A DNA stretch of 64,000 bases from Armatimonadota bacterium (GTDB lineage Bacteria; Sysuimicrobiota; Sysuimicrobiia; Sysuimicrobiales; Humicultoraceae). The notes below the pieces were generated by a model, which saw only the letters and a program-made list of their open reading frames with translations, had not been told where the DNA came from and made no database searches. The position numbers and the translations under genes were made by a program. Location of the stretch: contig JAVKHP010000001.1 of the NCBI GenBank assembly GCA_031459855.1, positions 1,674,429 through 1,738,428 on the forward strand. Reading direction: 5' to 3'. Below are positions 41,140 to 50,101 of the stretch, in pieces (positions within the stretch are counted from its first letter, which is position 1; each line of letters opens with the position of its first letter).

Positions 41140-42654
41140 ATGCCGCGCAGGCTGGTGACTGTGACGCTGATCGCGCTGCTCGCCGCCACGCTGTTGCTCG
41201 CCAGGGTCAACGCCGCTCCGCCCACCCAGATCACCATCGCCGTGCCCAGCGACATCGTGTCCATGGACCCGCATGCCACCAGCGACTTTGTGACCAACCA
41301 GGTCATGACGGGCACCGTCTACGAGACGCTGGTCAAGGTGGGCACGAAGGGCGAGTACGAACCGGCCCTGGCCGTCTCGTGGAAGATCCTGGACAACCAA
41401 ACCTGGGAGTTCAGGCTCCGGCCCAACGTGAAGTTCCACAACGGCGAGCCGCTGACCGCCGACGCCGTGAAGTTCAGCCTTGACCGCTGCCTGAACCCGG
41501 CCAACCGGTGCCCGCGCCGCGGGCAGCTCTCGGTCGCCCAGAGCGTCGAGGTCGTCGACCCCATGACCGTGCGCATCAAGACCGAGGGCGCGTTCGCGGC
41601 GCTGCCGAGCGCGCTGATGTTCGGCTTCATCGTCGCCCCCCGCGCCGTGCAGACCGATCCCCAGGCCCTCCAGAAGCAGGCTATCGGCACCGGAGCCATG
41701 CGCCTGGTGGAGTGGCAGCGGGGCCAGCGGCTGGTCTTCGAGCGCTTCAACGACTACTGGGGGAAGAAGCCGCAATTCGAGCGCGTGATCTACCGGCCCA
41801 TCCCGGACGAGATCGCGCGGGTCGCGGCCCTGCAGGCTGGCGAGGTACACCTGGTTACGGCCATGCCGCCCGAGATGGTGCCCGTGCTGACCCGCAACCC
41901 CAAGACCGCGGTCGCCCGCCGCGGCCAGCGGCAGATCTACATCGGCATGGACGCCACGGGCACGAACCTCAAGCCCCTGGCCGACGTGCGGGTGCGGCAG
42001 GCGATGAACTACGCTGTGAACAAGGACGTCCTGGTGAGCCGCATCCTGGAAGGGAACGCCGTGCCCAACGTCGGCGGGATGTTCCCCCAGGCGCCGGGTT
42101 TCGACACCCGGCTCAGGCCCTATCCCCACGATCCCGGGAGGGCGAAGCGGCTCCTGGCCGAAGCCGGCTATGCCGACGGGTTCGAGGTCACCTTAAACTT
42201 CGTCCCCGGCCTGGAGGGATCGCTCAAGACCAAAGAGGTCGTCGAGTCCGTCGCCAGCGACCTGGGCAACGTGGGGATTCGTGTCAGACTAGTCCAGATG
42301 GAGGCGGCCGCCTTCTGGGACGGGTACTTCGGAAAGAAGTACCAGATGTACCTGCTCACCTGGGGGACAAGCCCGGAGGCCGGGCTGTACTACCGGACGC
42401 TGCTCCACTCCAGGACGCGCGGGCTCTACTACCGGAACTCGAAGACGGACGAGTTGATCGACGCTTGGTTCGCCGCGCTGGAGCCCAGGCAGCGCGTCGA
42501 GACCGGCCGGGTGCTGCACCGGCATGTCTACGAGCAGGCGCCCTTCATCTTCCTCTTCAACCAGTTCTCGCTGTTCGGTATGAGCGCCAGCCTGACGTGG
42601 GTCGAGCGGCCCATCGAGGTCATCTGGGCCTACGACCTGGGCTGGCAGGAGTGA
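41140..42654 (+). CDS. Dipeptide-type ABC transporter substrate-binding protein (family 5), copy 2
   Basis: This 504-aa protein has a signal peptide (MPRRLVTVTLIALLAATLLL, then A-x-A cleavage near VNAAP) and family-5 landmarks: PSDIVSMDPHATSDF, VKFHNGEPLTADAVKFS, IGTGAMRLVEWQRG and LLTWGTSPEAGLYY. It starts after CAGGAGGGGG. It is only distantly similar to copy 1 (26421), so the two receptors probably bind different ligands. Permeases follow but no ATPase. Confidence 0.92.
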   Translation: MPRRLVTVTLIALLAATLLLARVNAAPPTQITIAVPSDIVSMDPHATSDFVTNQVMTGTVYETLVKVGTKGEYEPALAVSWKILDNQTWEFRLRPNVKFHNGEPLTADAVKFSLDRCLNPANRCPRRGQLSVAQSVEVVDPMTVRIKTEGAFAALPSALMFGFIVAPRAVQTDPQALQKQAIGTGAMRLVEWQRGQRLVFERFNDYWGKKPQFERVIYRPIPDEIARVAALQAGEVHLVTAMPPEMVPVLTRNPKTAVARRGQRQIYIGMDATGTNLKPLADVRVRQAMNYAVNKDVLVSRILEGNAVPNVGGMFPQAPGFDTRLRPYPHDPGRAKRLLAEAGYADGFEVTLNFVPGLEGSLKTKEVVESVASDLGNVGIRVRLVQMEAAAFWDGYFGKKYQMYLLTWGTSPEAGLYYRTLLHSRTRGLYYRNSKTDELIDAWFAALEPRQRVETGRVLHRHVYEQAPFIFLFNQFSLFGMSASLTWVERPIEVIWAYDLGWQE

Positions 42655-42692
42655 GGGTCGAGGGGTGAGCCCCTGAGGTAGGGCGGACGGCG

Positions 42693-43610
42693 ATGCGGCG
42701 TCTGCTGACGCTCCGCCTGGCCGAGGCGGCGGTGGTGCTGGTGGGGGTGCTCACCATCACGTTCTTCATCGCCCGCCTTAGCGGCGACCCCGTGCACCTG
42801 CTCGCCGGGTCGGAGGCGACCGCGGCCGACATCGAGAGCCTGCGGAAGGCGTATGGCTTCGACCAGCCGCTACTGGTGCAGTACGCGCGGTTCCTGGCTG
42901 ATGTGGTTCAGGGCCGGCTCGGCGAGTCGCTTCGCTACCGCCAGCCGGCTCTCGACCTGGTGATCGAGCGCCTCCCCGCCACGGTGCAGCTCGCCGCGGC
43001 GGCCCTGGCCGTCTCTGTGGCCAGCGGCATCCCGCTGGGCGTCTTCGCGGCCACACGGCCCCACTCGCTGTGGGATCACGGGAGCATGGTGCTCGCCCTC
43101 ATCGGGCAGACCGTGCCCGCCTTCTGGCTGGGCATCATGCTTATCCTGCTCTTTCCGCTGCGCCTGGGGTGGTTCTACACCTCGGGCTATGGGACGCTCG
43201 GGCACCTGGTGCTGCCGGCGATCACCCTCGGCGTCTTCCACACCGCGCGCCTGGCCCGGCTCACGCGCGGCGCCATGCTCGACGTGCTCACCCGCGACTA
43301 CGTCCGCACCGCGAAAGCCAAAGGGCTGACTTATTGGACCGTTGTGCGCCACCACGCGCTGCGCAACAGCCTGCTGCCGCTGCTCTCGATCCTGGGGATC
43401 GAGGTCGGGACGCTCATGGGCGGTTCGGTCGTCACCGAGACCATCTTCGCCTGGCCGGGGATCGGCCGGCTGGCCGTCGAGTCCGTGTACGCGCGCGACT
43501 ATCCGGTCGTGCAGGCCGTCGTGCTGGCGGCCGCGGTGACCTTCATCCTCAGCCATCTGGCTGTGGACGTGCTCTACGGCGTCGTGGATCCCAGGATCCG
43601 GTACGACTGA
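42693..43610 (+). CDS. Dipeptide-type ABC permease (DppB-like), set 2
   Basis: The 305-aa permease has the DppB pattern: an N-terminal segment, then GFDQPLLVQYARFLADVVQG, an EAA loop (RDYVRTAKAKGLTYWTVVRHH) and the C-terminal VDPRIRYD. It overlaps the next permease start by one base (TGATG). Confidence 0.93.
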   Translation: MRRLLTLRLAEAAVVLVGVLTITFFIARLSGDPVHLLAGSEATAADIESLRKAYGFDQPLLVQYARFLADVVQGRLGESLRYRQPALDLVIERLPATVQLAAAALAVSVASGIPLGVFAATRPHSLWDHGSMVLALIGQTVPAFWLGIMLILLFPLRLGWFYTSGYGTLGHLVLPAITLGVFHTARLARLTRGAMLDVLTRDYVRTAKAKGLTYWTVVRHHALRNSLLPLLSILGIEVGTLMGGSVVTETIFAWPGIGRLAVESVYARDYPVVQAVVLAAAVTFILSHLAVDVLYGVVDPRIRYD

Positions 43611-44512
43611 TGAGCAGGTCTGTCGTCGTCATCACCGCGCCCGCGGGTGCCGGCATCCGACGGCCCCGGCCGGTGGCCCGTCACCTCCGGCGCCACTTGA
43701 AGGGGATCGTCGGCCTAGTCATCTTCGCGGCCGCCGTCGTCGGCGCGCTCGGCGCGCCCTGGATCTCCACCTACAACCCGCGCGTCGCCGACCCCACCAA
43801 CCGCCTCCTGCCTCCGGCGTGGGCCGGGGGCCAGCCCGGGTATGTGCTCGGGACCGATCAGCTCGGCCGCGATCTCTTCACGCGGCTGCTCTACGGCGCC
43901 CGGATCTCGCTGGCCGTGGGGATGCTCTCCGTGGCCATCTCTGCACCGCTCGGCGTGCTGGCCGGGCTGGTGGGGGGATTCCGGGGCGGGCTCACTGACG
44001 AGGTCGTGATGCGGATCGTGGACAGCCAGCTCTCGATCCCGTTCCTGCTGCTGGCCATCGCCATCATCGCGGTGGTCGGCGTCAGCACGGTCAACACCAT
44101 CGTGGTGCTCGGCATCGGCGGCTGGCCCACCTACGCGCGCATGGTGCGGGGCGAGGTGCTGTCGCTGCGGGCGCAGGAGTTCGTGGAGGCAGCGCGGGCG
44201 ATCGGCGCCTCAGACGTGCGCATCGTGTTCCGGCACATCCTCCCCCACGTGATGACCACGACGACGGTCATCGCGTCGTTCGCGGTGGCGCACATGATCC
44301 TGCTAGAGTCCACGCTGTCGTTCCTCGGGCTCGGCGTGCAGCCGCCGACGCCGTCGTGGGGGCAGATGCTCGCCGACGGTAAGAGCTACGTCAGCCTGGC
44401 CCCGTGGCTGGCCATCTTCCCCGGCCTGGCCATTGCGGTGACGGTGCTGGCGATCAACTTCATCGGCGACTGGGCGCGGGATGTGCTCAGCCCGCAGACG
44501 CGCACCCTGTGA
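43610..44512 (+). CDS. Dipeptide-type ABC permease (DppC-like), set 2
   Basis: The 300-aa permease starts at the ATG of TGATG. LGTDQLGRDLFTRLLYGARI is the DppC hallmark, and QEFVEAARAIGASDVRIVFRH the ATPase-docking loop. No ATPase genes follow, so this set must borrow ATP-binding subunits, most simply those at 28075 and 31008. Confidence 0.93.
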   Translation: MSRSVVVITAPAGAGIRRPRPVARHLRRHLKGIVGLVIFAAAVVGALGAPWISTYNPRVADPTNRLLPPAWAGGQPGYVLGTDQLGRDLFTRLLYGARISLAVGMLSVAISAPLGVLAGLVGGFRGGLTDEVVMRIVDSQLSIPFLLLAIAIIAVVGVSTVNTIVVLGIGGWPTYARMVRGEVLSLRAQEFVEAARAIGASDVRIVFRHILPHVMTTTTVIASFAVAHMILLESTLSFLGLGVQPPTPSWGQMLADGKSYVSLAPWLAIFPGLAIAVTVLAINFIGDWARDVLSPQTRTL

Positions 44513-44534
44513 GGGCATGACGGAGGAGACGACC

Positions 44535-45920
44535 ATGGACGAGCTCGGCACCAGACTCCCTGAGATCCGCGTGACTCCGCCGGGGCCGCGCAGCCGCGCG
44601 CTGCTCGACCGGCTGCGGCCCGTCGAGTCGCCCGCGGCGCTGTGGGCCGAGCCGCCCGAGGTCCCGGTCGTGTGGGCTCGTGCCCGCGGCGCCAACGTTG
44701 AGGACGCCGACGGCAACGTGCTCATCGACTGGACCGCCGGCTTCTCGGTGGCCATCGCCGGGCACGGGAACCCGGCCATCGTCGCGGCGGTCAAGGAGCA
44801 GGCCGACCGCCTGCTGCACGCCCAGGGCGTGCTCAACGCGTCCGACCGCCGCGTCGAGCTGGTGGAGCGGCTCGCGGCTCTGGTCCCGAGACCGCTCGAG
44901 GTCGTGCACTTGACGACTACCGGCTCGGAGGCCATCGACGTCGCGCTGAAGACCGCGGTGCTCGCCACCGGTCGCACGCGCTTCCTGGCCTTCCAGGACG
45001 GTTACCACGGGAAGGGCCTGGCCGGCACCAGCCTCTCGGCGAACCGCAAGTTTCGCGCGCCGTTCGCGCCCGTGCTCGCCAACGCCACGCACCTGCCGTT
45101 CCCCTACGCGTACCGCAGCGTATTCGGCGGGACACCGCAGGAGTGCACCGACCGGTGCCTGGCGTACATCGCCGACCTGATGGACAATCCTGCGAGTGGC
45201 CTGGTCGGCATCGCCGCGATGATCGTCGAGCCCGTGCAGGGCAACGGCGGCTGGATCGTCCCGCCGCCGTCGTTCCTGCGGGGCCTGCGGGCGCTGTGCG
45301 ACCGCCACGGCATCCTGCTCATCACCGACGAGATCATCACCGGCTTCGGTCGCACCGGCCGGTGGTTCGCCTGCGAGCACAGCGACGTGACGCCCGACCT
45401 GATGGTGTGCGGCAAGGGCATGGCCAGCGGGCTGCCGATCTCGGCGGTCATCGGCACCCACGAGGTCATGCGCCACTGGCGGCCGATGTTGCAGACGAGC
45501 ACCTTCCTGGGCCATCCCCTGGGATGCGCTGCCGCGCTGGCCTCGATCGGCGAGATCGAGCGGCTGGGCCTGGTGCCGCGCGCGGCGGCGCTGGGCGAGC
45601 GGTTCTACGCCGCCCTGCAGCGGCTGGCCGGCCGGCACCCGCTCATCGGCGACGTGCGCGGGCTGGGCATGATGCAGGCGATCGAGCTCGTCACCGATCG
45701 TGAGACGAAGGCGCCGGCGGCGGCCGAGGCCGCGGCCGTCGTGGCCGGCGCCCTGCGGCGGGGGCTGCTCATCAACAACCGCGGCGGGCGGCTGGGCAAC
45801 GTGCTGAAGTTCTCGCCGCCGCTTGTCATCACCGAGGTGCAGCTCGAGACAGGGCTGCAGATCCTGGACGAGGCGATCGAGGAGGTGGAAGCCCGGATGC
45901 CCGGGCGGATGACGGTGTAG
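44535..45920 (+). CDS. Class III aminotransferase, copy 2
   Basis: About 461 aa from the ATG preceded by GGAGGAG; an in-frame ATG also lies at 44517. PLP-enzyme landmarks are VLIDWTAGFSVAIAGHGNPA, TTTGSEAIDVALKTAV, QDGYHGKGLAGTSL, ITDEIITGFGRTG and the PLP Lys in VCGKGMASGLPISA. It belongs to the 4-aminobutyrate/omega-amino-acid group, with the large domain complete. It forms a module with the binding protein, permeases and the following DHDPS-family lyase, repeating the layout of the first half of the island. Confidence 0.9.
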   Translation: MDELGTRLPEIRVTPPGPRSRALLDRLRPVESPAALWAEPPEVPVVWARARGANVEDADGNVLIDWTAGFSVAIAGHGNPAIVAAVKEQADRLLHAQGVLNASDRRVELVERLAALVPRPLEVVHLTTTGSEAIDVALKTAVLATGRTRFLAFQDGYHGKGLAGTSLSANRKFRAPFAPVLANATHLPFPYAYRSVFGGTPQECTDRCLAYIADLMDNPASGLVGIAAMIVEPVQGNGGWIVPPPSFLRGLRALCDRHGILLITDEIITGFGRTGRWFACEHSDVTPDLMVCGKGMASGLPISAVIGTHEVMRHWRPMLQTSTFLGHPLGCAAALASIGEIERLGLVPRAAALGERFYAALQRLAGRHPLIGDVRGLGMMQAIELVTDRETKAPAAAEAAAVVAGALRRGLLINNRGGRLGNVLKFSPPLVITEVQLETGLQILDEAIEEVEARMPGRMTV

Positions 45921-46034
45921 GGGCACGACGGAGGCCAGTCGCGCGCGGAACCGCGCGCACGCCGACAGGGTCGCACTCGGTTCAGAATCATGCGCGGGGA
46001 CGGAGGTCAGGTCGTACACAGGGGAGGGAGTCGA

Positions 46035-46955
46035 ATGGGGAGAGGGCTGCCGTGGGAAGGGGTCTTCGCGGCCATCATCACACCGTTTGATGAGGACGGA
46101 CGGATCGACGAGAAGGGCTTCTCGACCATCGTCGAGCGCTTCACCGAGTGGGGGATCCACGGACTGGTCATCGCCGGCCACAACGGCGAGTCGTGGGCGC
46201 TGCGGGCCGGCGAGCGGTCGCGCTTGGTGCGGCTCGCCCGCGGGGTCTTCGGCGATCGGTTGCCGGTGGTGGTGGGCATCGACGCTGTGGCGCCGGCCGA
46301 GATCATCGAGGAGGCCCACCAGGTGCTCGACGCCGGGGCCGACGGCATCATGGTGGAGCCGCCTTTCCTGGTGACGACCGCAACCCGCGACGAGACGCTG
46401 ACGCGCTACCGCGCGGTGCTCGACGGCGCCGGGTGCCCGGTCCTCGTCTACAACAACCCGCGCCGCACCCAGATCAACCTGACCCTGGACATCACGGTCG
46501 AGCTAGCTCGCCACGAGCGGGTCGTGGGCGTCAAGGAGAGCGTGCGCGACCTGGCGCACCTGATCATGCTCATCAGGCAGGTCGGCGACGACGCGACGGT
46601 GTTCGTCGGGCCGGCGCCGTTCATACTGCCCGGCCTGATCATGGGCGCGAAGGGCTTCATCAGCTCGGGCCCCCTCGAGCTGCTCGGGCCCAGGGGCGTC
46701 GAACTTTACGAGGCCGCGCGGGCCGGCGACCTGGAGCGCGCGCGGCCGCTAGCGTACACGGCCACCGCGATGTACCCTGTGCTCTTCGGGATCGGCACCT
46801 GGCCGGCATCGCTGAAGGCGGCGATGAAGATGCTCGGCCTGCCCGCGGGCGTGCCGCGGGCGCCGGTGCTGCCGCTCGATCGGCAGGCCACCGAGAAGCT
46901 GCGCCAGCACATGATCGAGCTGGGAATTCTGCAAGGCGCGGCCGCGCGGGCGTGA
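46035..46955 (+). CDS. Dihydrodipicolinate synthase family lyase, copy 2
   Basis: The 306-aa TIM-barrel aldolase starts after GGGGAGGGA. VIAGHNGESWALRAGER is the G-x-x-G-E loop (Asn replaces the usual Thr), VLVYNNPRRTQ has the catalytic Tyr, and RVVGVKESVRD the Schiff-base Lys. It shares general layout, including the C-terminal GIGTWPASLKAAM versus GVGTFPASLKAAM, with copy 1. It probably acts on a 2-keto or imino acid in the second module. Confidence 0.88.
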   Translation: MGRGLPWEGVFAAIITPFDEDGRIDEKGFSTIVERFTEWGIHGLVIAGHNGESWALRAGERSRLVRLARGVFGDRLPVVVGIDAVAPAEIIEEAHQVLDAGADGIMVEPPFLVTTATRDETLTRYRAVLDGAGCPVLVYNNPRRTQINLTLDITVELARHERVVGVKESVRDLAHLIMLIRQVGDDATVFVGPAPFILPGLIMGAKGFISSGPLELLGPRGVELYEAARAGDLERARPLAYTATAMYPVLFGIGTWPASLKAAMKMLGLPAGVPRAPVLPLDRQATEKLRQHMIELGILQGAAARA

Positions 46956-46974
46956 TCGCGCGGCCCCGGCGCTG

Positions 46975-48219
46975 ATGCCGGCCTGGACGCCGGCCCTGCC
47001 GATCCGCGCCCGGCCGGGTCGCGAGGGCGAGGCGTGGCGCCTGCTGGTCTTGCTCTTCACCGAGGCGCTCTCGTCGTACATGCTGCGCCCGGTCGTCCCG
47101 CTGCTCGCCGTGGCGCTCGGCGCGGGGCCGGCGATCGCCGGGACGCTGCTCGCGACGCAGGAAGCCGTCTCGGCCCTGGTCCGTATCCCAGCCGGCGCGA
47201 TGGCGGTCGTCGTGGGACGCCGGTCGGTGCTGCTGGTCTGCTTCGTGGGCGGGATGCTGGCCGCCGCGCTCTTCGTCCTGGCCCCGTCGATCGGCTGGCT
47301 GTTCCTGGCGCAGGTGCTGTGGGGCGCGTCTACGGCGTCGTTCTGGCCGGTGCAGTGGGCCTACCTGACCGACCTGGCGATGCCGCAGCAGAACGCCGCG
47401 GTCGTCGGGTTCGGGATGGGCGTCAGCGGCCTGGGGCTCCTGGTCGGCCCGCTGGCGGGCGGCGCAGCAGCCGATGCCTGGGGGATGCGGGCGCCATTTG
47501 CCCTGGTGGGGTTCCTGATGGTGGCTTCATTCGCCGTGGTCTGGATGCTGCCGCGCTGGACCGGCCGGACGGCCGCGGGCGAGCTTCTGCTGTTGGGCGC
47601 CGCGCGCGCGGGCCGGCGGGCCCTGGCGATGCTGCGCCACAGGCCCGTGGCCGCTTCATGCGCCGGCAGCTTCATCAACCAGACCGTCGACGGCGCGTCC
47701 ACGGTCTTCATCCCGCTGCAGCTCCACGCGGCGGGGTTGCCCATCGCCGCGATCGGTGCCCTGATCACGATGCGCAAGGCGACGACCGTGCTCATGCGGT
47801 TCCTGTTCCCGGCGCTCAACCGGCGCCTGCCCCTCAGCGCAATCGTCGCCGCGGGGTTCGCACTCGACCTGGGCGGGCTCACGGCATTCGCGCTAGCCGG
47901 GCAGTGGTGGTGGCTGGCGCTCGCGGCGCTGGTCTCGGGGACCGGCGGCGGGGTCGGCGAGCCGGCCGCGAAGACCCTGGTCGCCAACTCGACGCGCGAC
48001 GAGCAGCGCGACCTGGGGCTGAGCGTTGAGGGCACCGCGCTCGTGATCGGCCGGGCGACAGGGGCGGTGGGACTGGGTGTGCTCGCCGCCACGGCGGGCG
48101 TGACCAGCGCCATGCTGGCGGCCATGCTCATGCTGGCCGGGCTGGCGACCGGCGTGGCGCTCTGGTGGCGTCAGGTCGAGCGGCCGCGGCCCGCGGCCGC
48201 GATGGCGTTCGGCAATTGA
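46975..48219 (+). CDS. Major facilitator superfamily transporter
   Basis: The 414-aa protein has about twelve hydrophobic segments in two halves and MFS-type loops (VVGRRSVLLVC after the second segment; GFGMGVSGLGLLVGPLAGG in segment five). The central cytoplasmic loop runs about residues 195-225. It may export or import a compound of the pathway. No specific subfamily is clear. It is followed by the ThDP enzyme. Confidence 0.85.
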   Translation: MPAWTPALPIRARPGREGEAWRLLVLLFTEALSSYMLRPVVPLLAVALGAGPAIAGTLLATQEAVSALVRIPAGAMAVVVGRRSVLLVCFVGGMLAAALFVLAPSIGWLFLAQVLWGASTASFWPVQWAYLTDLAMPQQNAAVVGFGMGVSGLGLLVGPLAGGAAADAWGMRAPFALVGFLMVASFAVVWMLPRWTGRTAAGELLLLGAARAGRRALAMLRHRPVAASCAGSFINQTVDGASTVFIPLQLHAAGLPIAAIGALITMRKATTVLMRFLFPALNRRLPLSAIVAAGFALDLGGLTAFALAGQWWWLALAALVSGTGGGVGEPAAKTLVANSTRDEQRDLGLSVEGTALVIGRATGAVGLGVLAATAGVTSAMLAAMLMLAGLATGVALWWRQVERPRPAAAMAFGN

Positions 48220-48273
48220 GCGGGTTCGAGGAGGTTGAATGGCGTTCGGAGACGAGCCAGTCGAGGAGGTCGC

Positions 48274-49980
48274 GTGGTGGCGACGTGCGCCGAGATCATC
48301 ACCGATGAGCTGAAGCACCTGGGCGTCCGGCACTTCTTCCTGCTCACCGGAGGCGACCACGCGCTCTGGGTGAGCTTCAAGCGCGCGGGCATCCACCAGG
48401 TGCTGGCCCGCAGCGAGCACGCCGCGGTCTACATGGCCGACGCGTACGCGCGCCTCACGCAGGAGCCGGCCTGCGTCTACGGGCAGTACGGCCCGGGTGC
48501 CGCCAACGTCGCAGGCAGCCTGGCCGAGCCGTGGTGGTCATCGAGCCCCGTGGTCGCCCTGCTCTCGACCATGCGGCGGCCCCACCGGTACCGCTTCGAG
48601 TACCAGGAGCTCGACCAGCTGCCGCTCTTCGCGCCCGTGACCAAGTGGCAGGCCGAGGCAGCCATCCCCGCGCAGATCCCGCACCTGATCCGGGCCGGGC
48701 TGCTGCGCTCGGTCACCGGGAATCCCGGCCCGGTGTACATCGGGATCCCCAACGACCTCACCGGCGCGCCCTACGACGGCGAAGATCCCGCCCCCTCCCG
48801 CCGCGCCCTGCCGCGGTCGCTGCGGTTCCCGCTGCACCGCCCGAAGGCACCGGCCGAGACCGTAGCCCTGGCGGCGCGGCTGCTCGCGCGGGCGGCGCGC
48901 CCGGTGATCCTGGCCGGCAACGGGGTGCACGCCTCTGGTGCCTATGCCGAGCTGCTCACCCTGATCGAGCGCCTAGGCGCGCCACTGGTGACCAGCCTGG
49001 CCGGCAAGGGCGCGATCCCAGAGGACCACCCGCTCGCCATGGGCACCGTGGGCCGCTACTCGCGCACGTACGCCAACCGCTGCATGCAGGACGCCGACGT
49101 GATCCTTGCGGTCGGCAGCCGGCTTGGCGGCCTGGTGACCGACTCGTACCGGCTGGTCGGACCAGAGTGCACCGTCATCCACGCCGACATCGACCCCGAA
49201 GCCATCGGTCACAACTTCTCCACGGCCATCGGCGCCCAGGCCGACGCGCGGACCTTCCTGGAGGACCTGCTCGCGGCCCTGGACAGCGCGCGCGAGCTCG
49301 ACCGCCATCGAGACGACCGCGCGCGCTGGGCCGGACAGGCTCTGGAGGAGAAGGCGGCTTGGCAGCGGAGGTTCGCCGAGGTGGCCTCGCGCGATGGCAT
49401 GCCGATGCGGCCCGAGGCGCTGGTCCAGGCGCTGCAGGACGTCATGCCGCCCGAAGGCTTGCTGCTCGCCGACACGGGCTACGCCGCCGCGTGGGTCGGC
49501 GCGCTCTACGAGGTGCGCACCGCCGGCCGCGGGTTCGTGCGGTCAGACGGGTCGCTGGGCTGGGCGTTCCCGGCCAGCCTCGGCGCGAAGCTGGCCGCCC
49601 CATCGCGGCCTATCGTGGCGGTGACCGGCGACGGCGGCTTCGGCTACCACGTCGGCGAGCTCGAGACCGCCGTGCGGCTGCGGCTGCCGGTAATCGTCAT
49701 CGTGCTGAACAACAGCTCCCTCGCCTTCGAGTACCACATCCAGAAGCTGCTCTACGGCGACCCCGTGTTCGAGGTGGACGACTTTGCGGACGTGGATCAC
49801 GGCGCCGTGGCGCGCGCGTTCGGGGCTGACGGGGTCCGGGTGCGCACTCCGGCGGAGTTCCGCCAGGCGTTTGGGCGGGCGCTCGCGGCCGGCCGGCCGG
49901 TGGTGATCGACGCGATTATCGACAAGGACGCGATCGCGCCGGTCACACGATATGACGCGATCCGGGAAAGAGAGCTGTAG
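48274..49980 (+). CDS. Thiamine diphosphate-dependent enzyme (acetolactate synthase-like)
   Basis: This 568-aa protein starts at the GTG with GAGGAGGT upstream. The N-terminal PYR domain has the catalytic Glu in ARSEHAAVYMADAYAR. The central domain has LAGNGVHASGAYAEL. The C-terminal PP domain has GDGGFGYHVGELETAVR followed by VLNNSS, the GDG-NN ThDP/Mg motif. The family includes acetolactate synthases, benzoylformate decarboxylases and glyoxylate carboligases. As the last gene of the second module it may decarboxylate a 2-ketoacid. The exact activity is not resolved. Confidence 0.88.
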   Translation: MVATCAEIITDELKHLGVRHFFLLTGGDHALWVSFKRAGIHQVLARSEHAAVYMADAYARLTQEPACVYGQYGPGAANVAGSLAEPWWSSSPVVALLSTMRRPHRYRFEYQELDQLPLFAPVTKWQAEAAIPAQIPHLIRAGLLRSVTGNPGPVYIGIPNDLTGAPYDGEDPAPSRRALPRSLRFPLHRPKAPAETVALAARLLARAARPVILAGNGVHASGAYAELLTLIERLGAPLVTSLAGKGAIPEDHPLAMGTVGRYSRTYANRCMQDADVILAVGSRLGGLVTDSYRLVGPECTVIHADIDPEAIGHNFSTAIGAQADARTFLEDLLAALDSARELDRHRDDRARWAGQALEEKAAWQRRFAEVASRDGMPMRPEALVQALQDVMPPEGLLLADTGYAAAWVGALYEVRTAGRGFVRSDGSLGWAFPASLGAKLAAPSRPIVAVTGDGGFGYHVGELETAVRLRLPVIVIVLNNSSLAFEYHIQKLLYGDPVFEVDDFADVDHGAVARAFGADGVRVRTPAEFRQAFGRALAAGRPVVIDAIIDKDAIAPVTRYDAIREREL

Positions 49981-50039
49981 GCCATAGGGCCCCTGGTCGC
50001 GTCGGTCGCGCCCGTCGCGTCCGGTCGCGTCGCCTGGCG

Positions 50040-50101
50040 TGCCCAGGTTCAGATAGATCCGAAACACCCTGACTGACTGAGGATGTTGAAGCTCAAGCGC
50101 C
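50040..50101. mobile_element. Solo IS end (same as the right end of the IS481-like element)
   Basis: TGCCCAGGTTCAGATAGATC and the following 40 bp match, in inverted orientation, the terminal 60 bp of the IS at 51306-52439, including the ATGTTGAAGCTCAAGCG start of its first reading frame. It differs by a duplicated GACT. The rest of the element is missing; a terminase fragment begins at 50102. It is the scar of a second insertion with an adjacent deletion. Confidence 0.8.
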
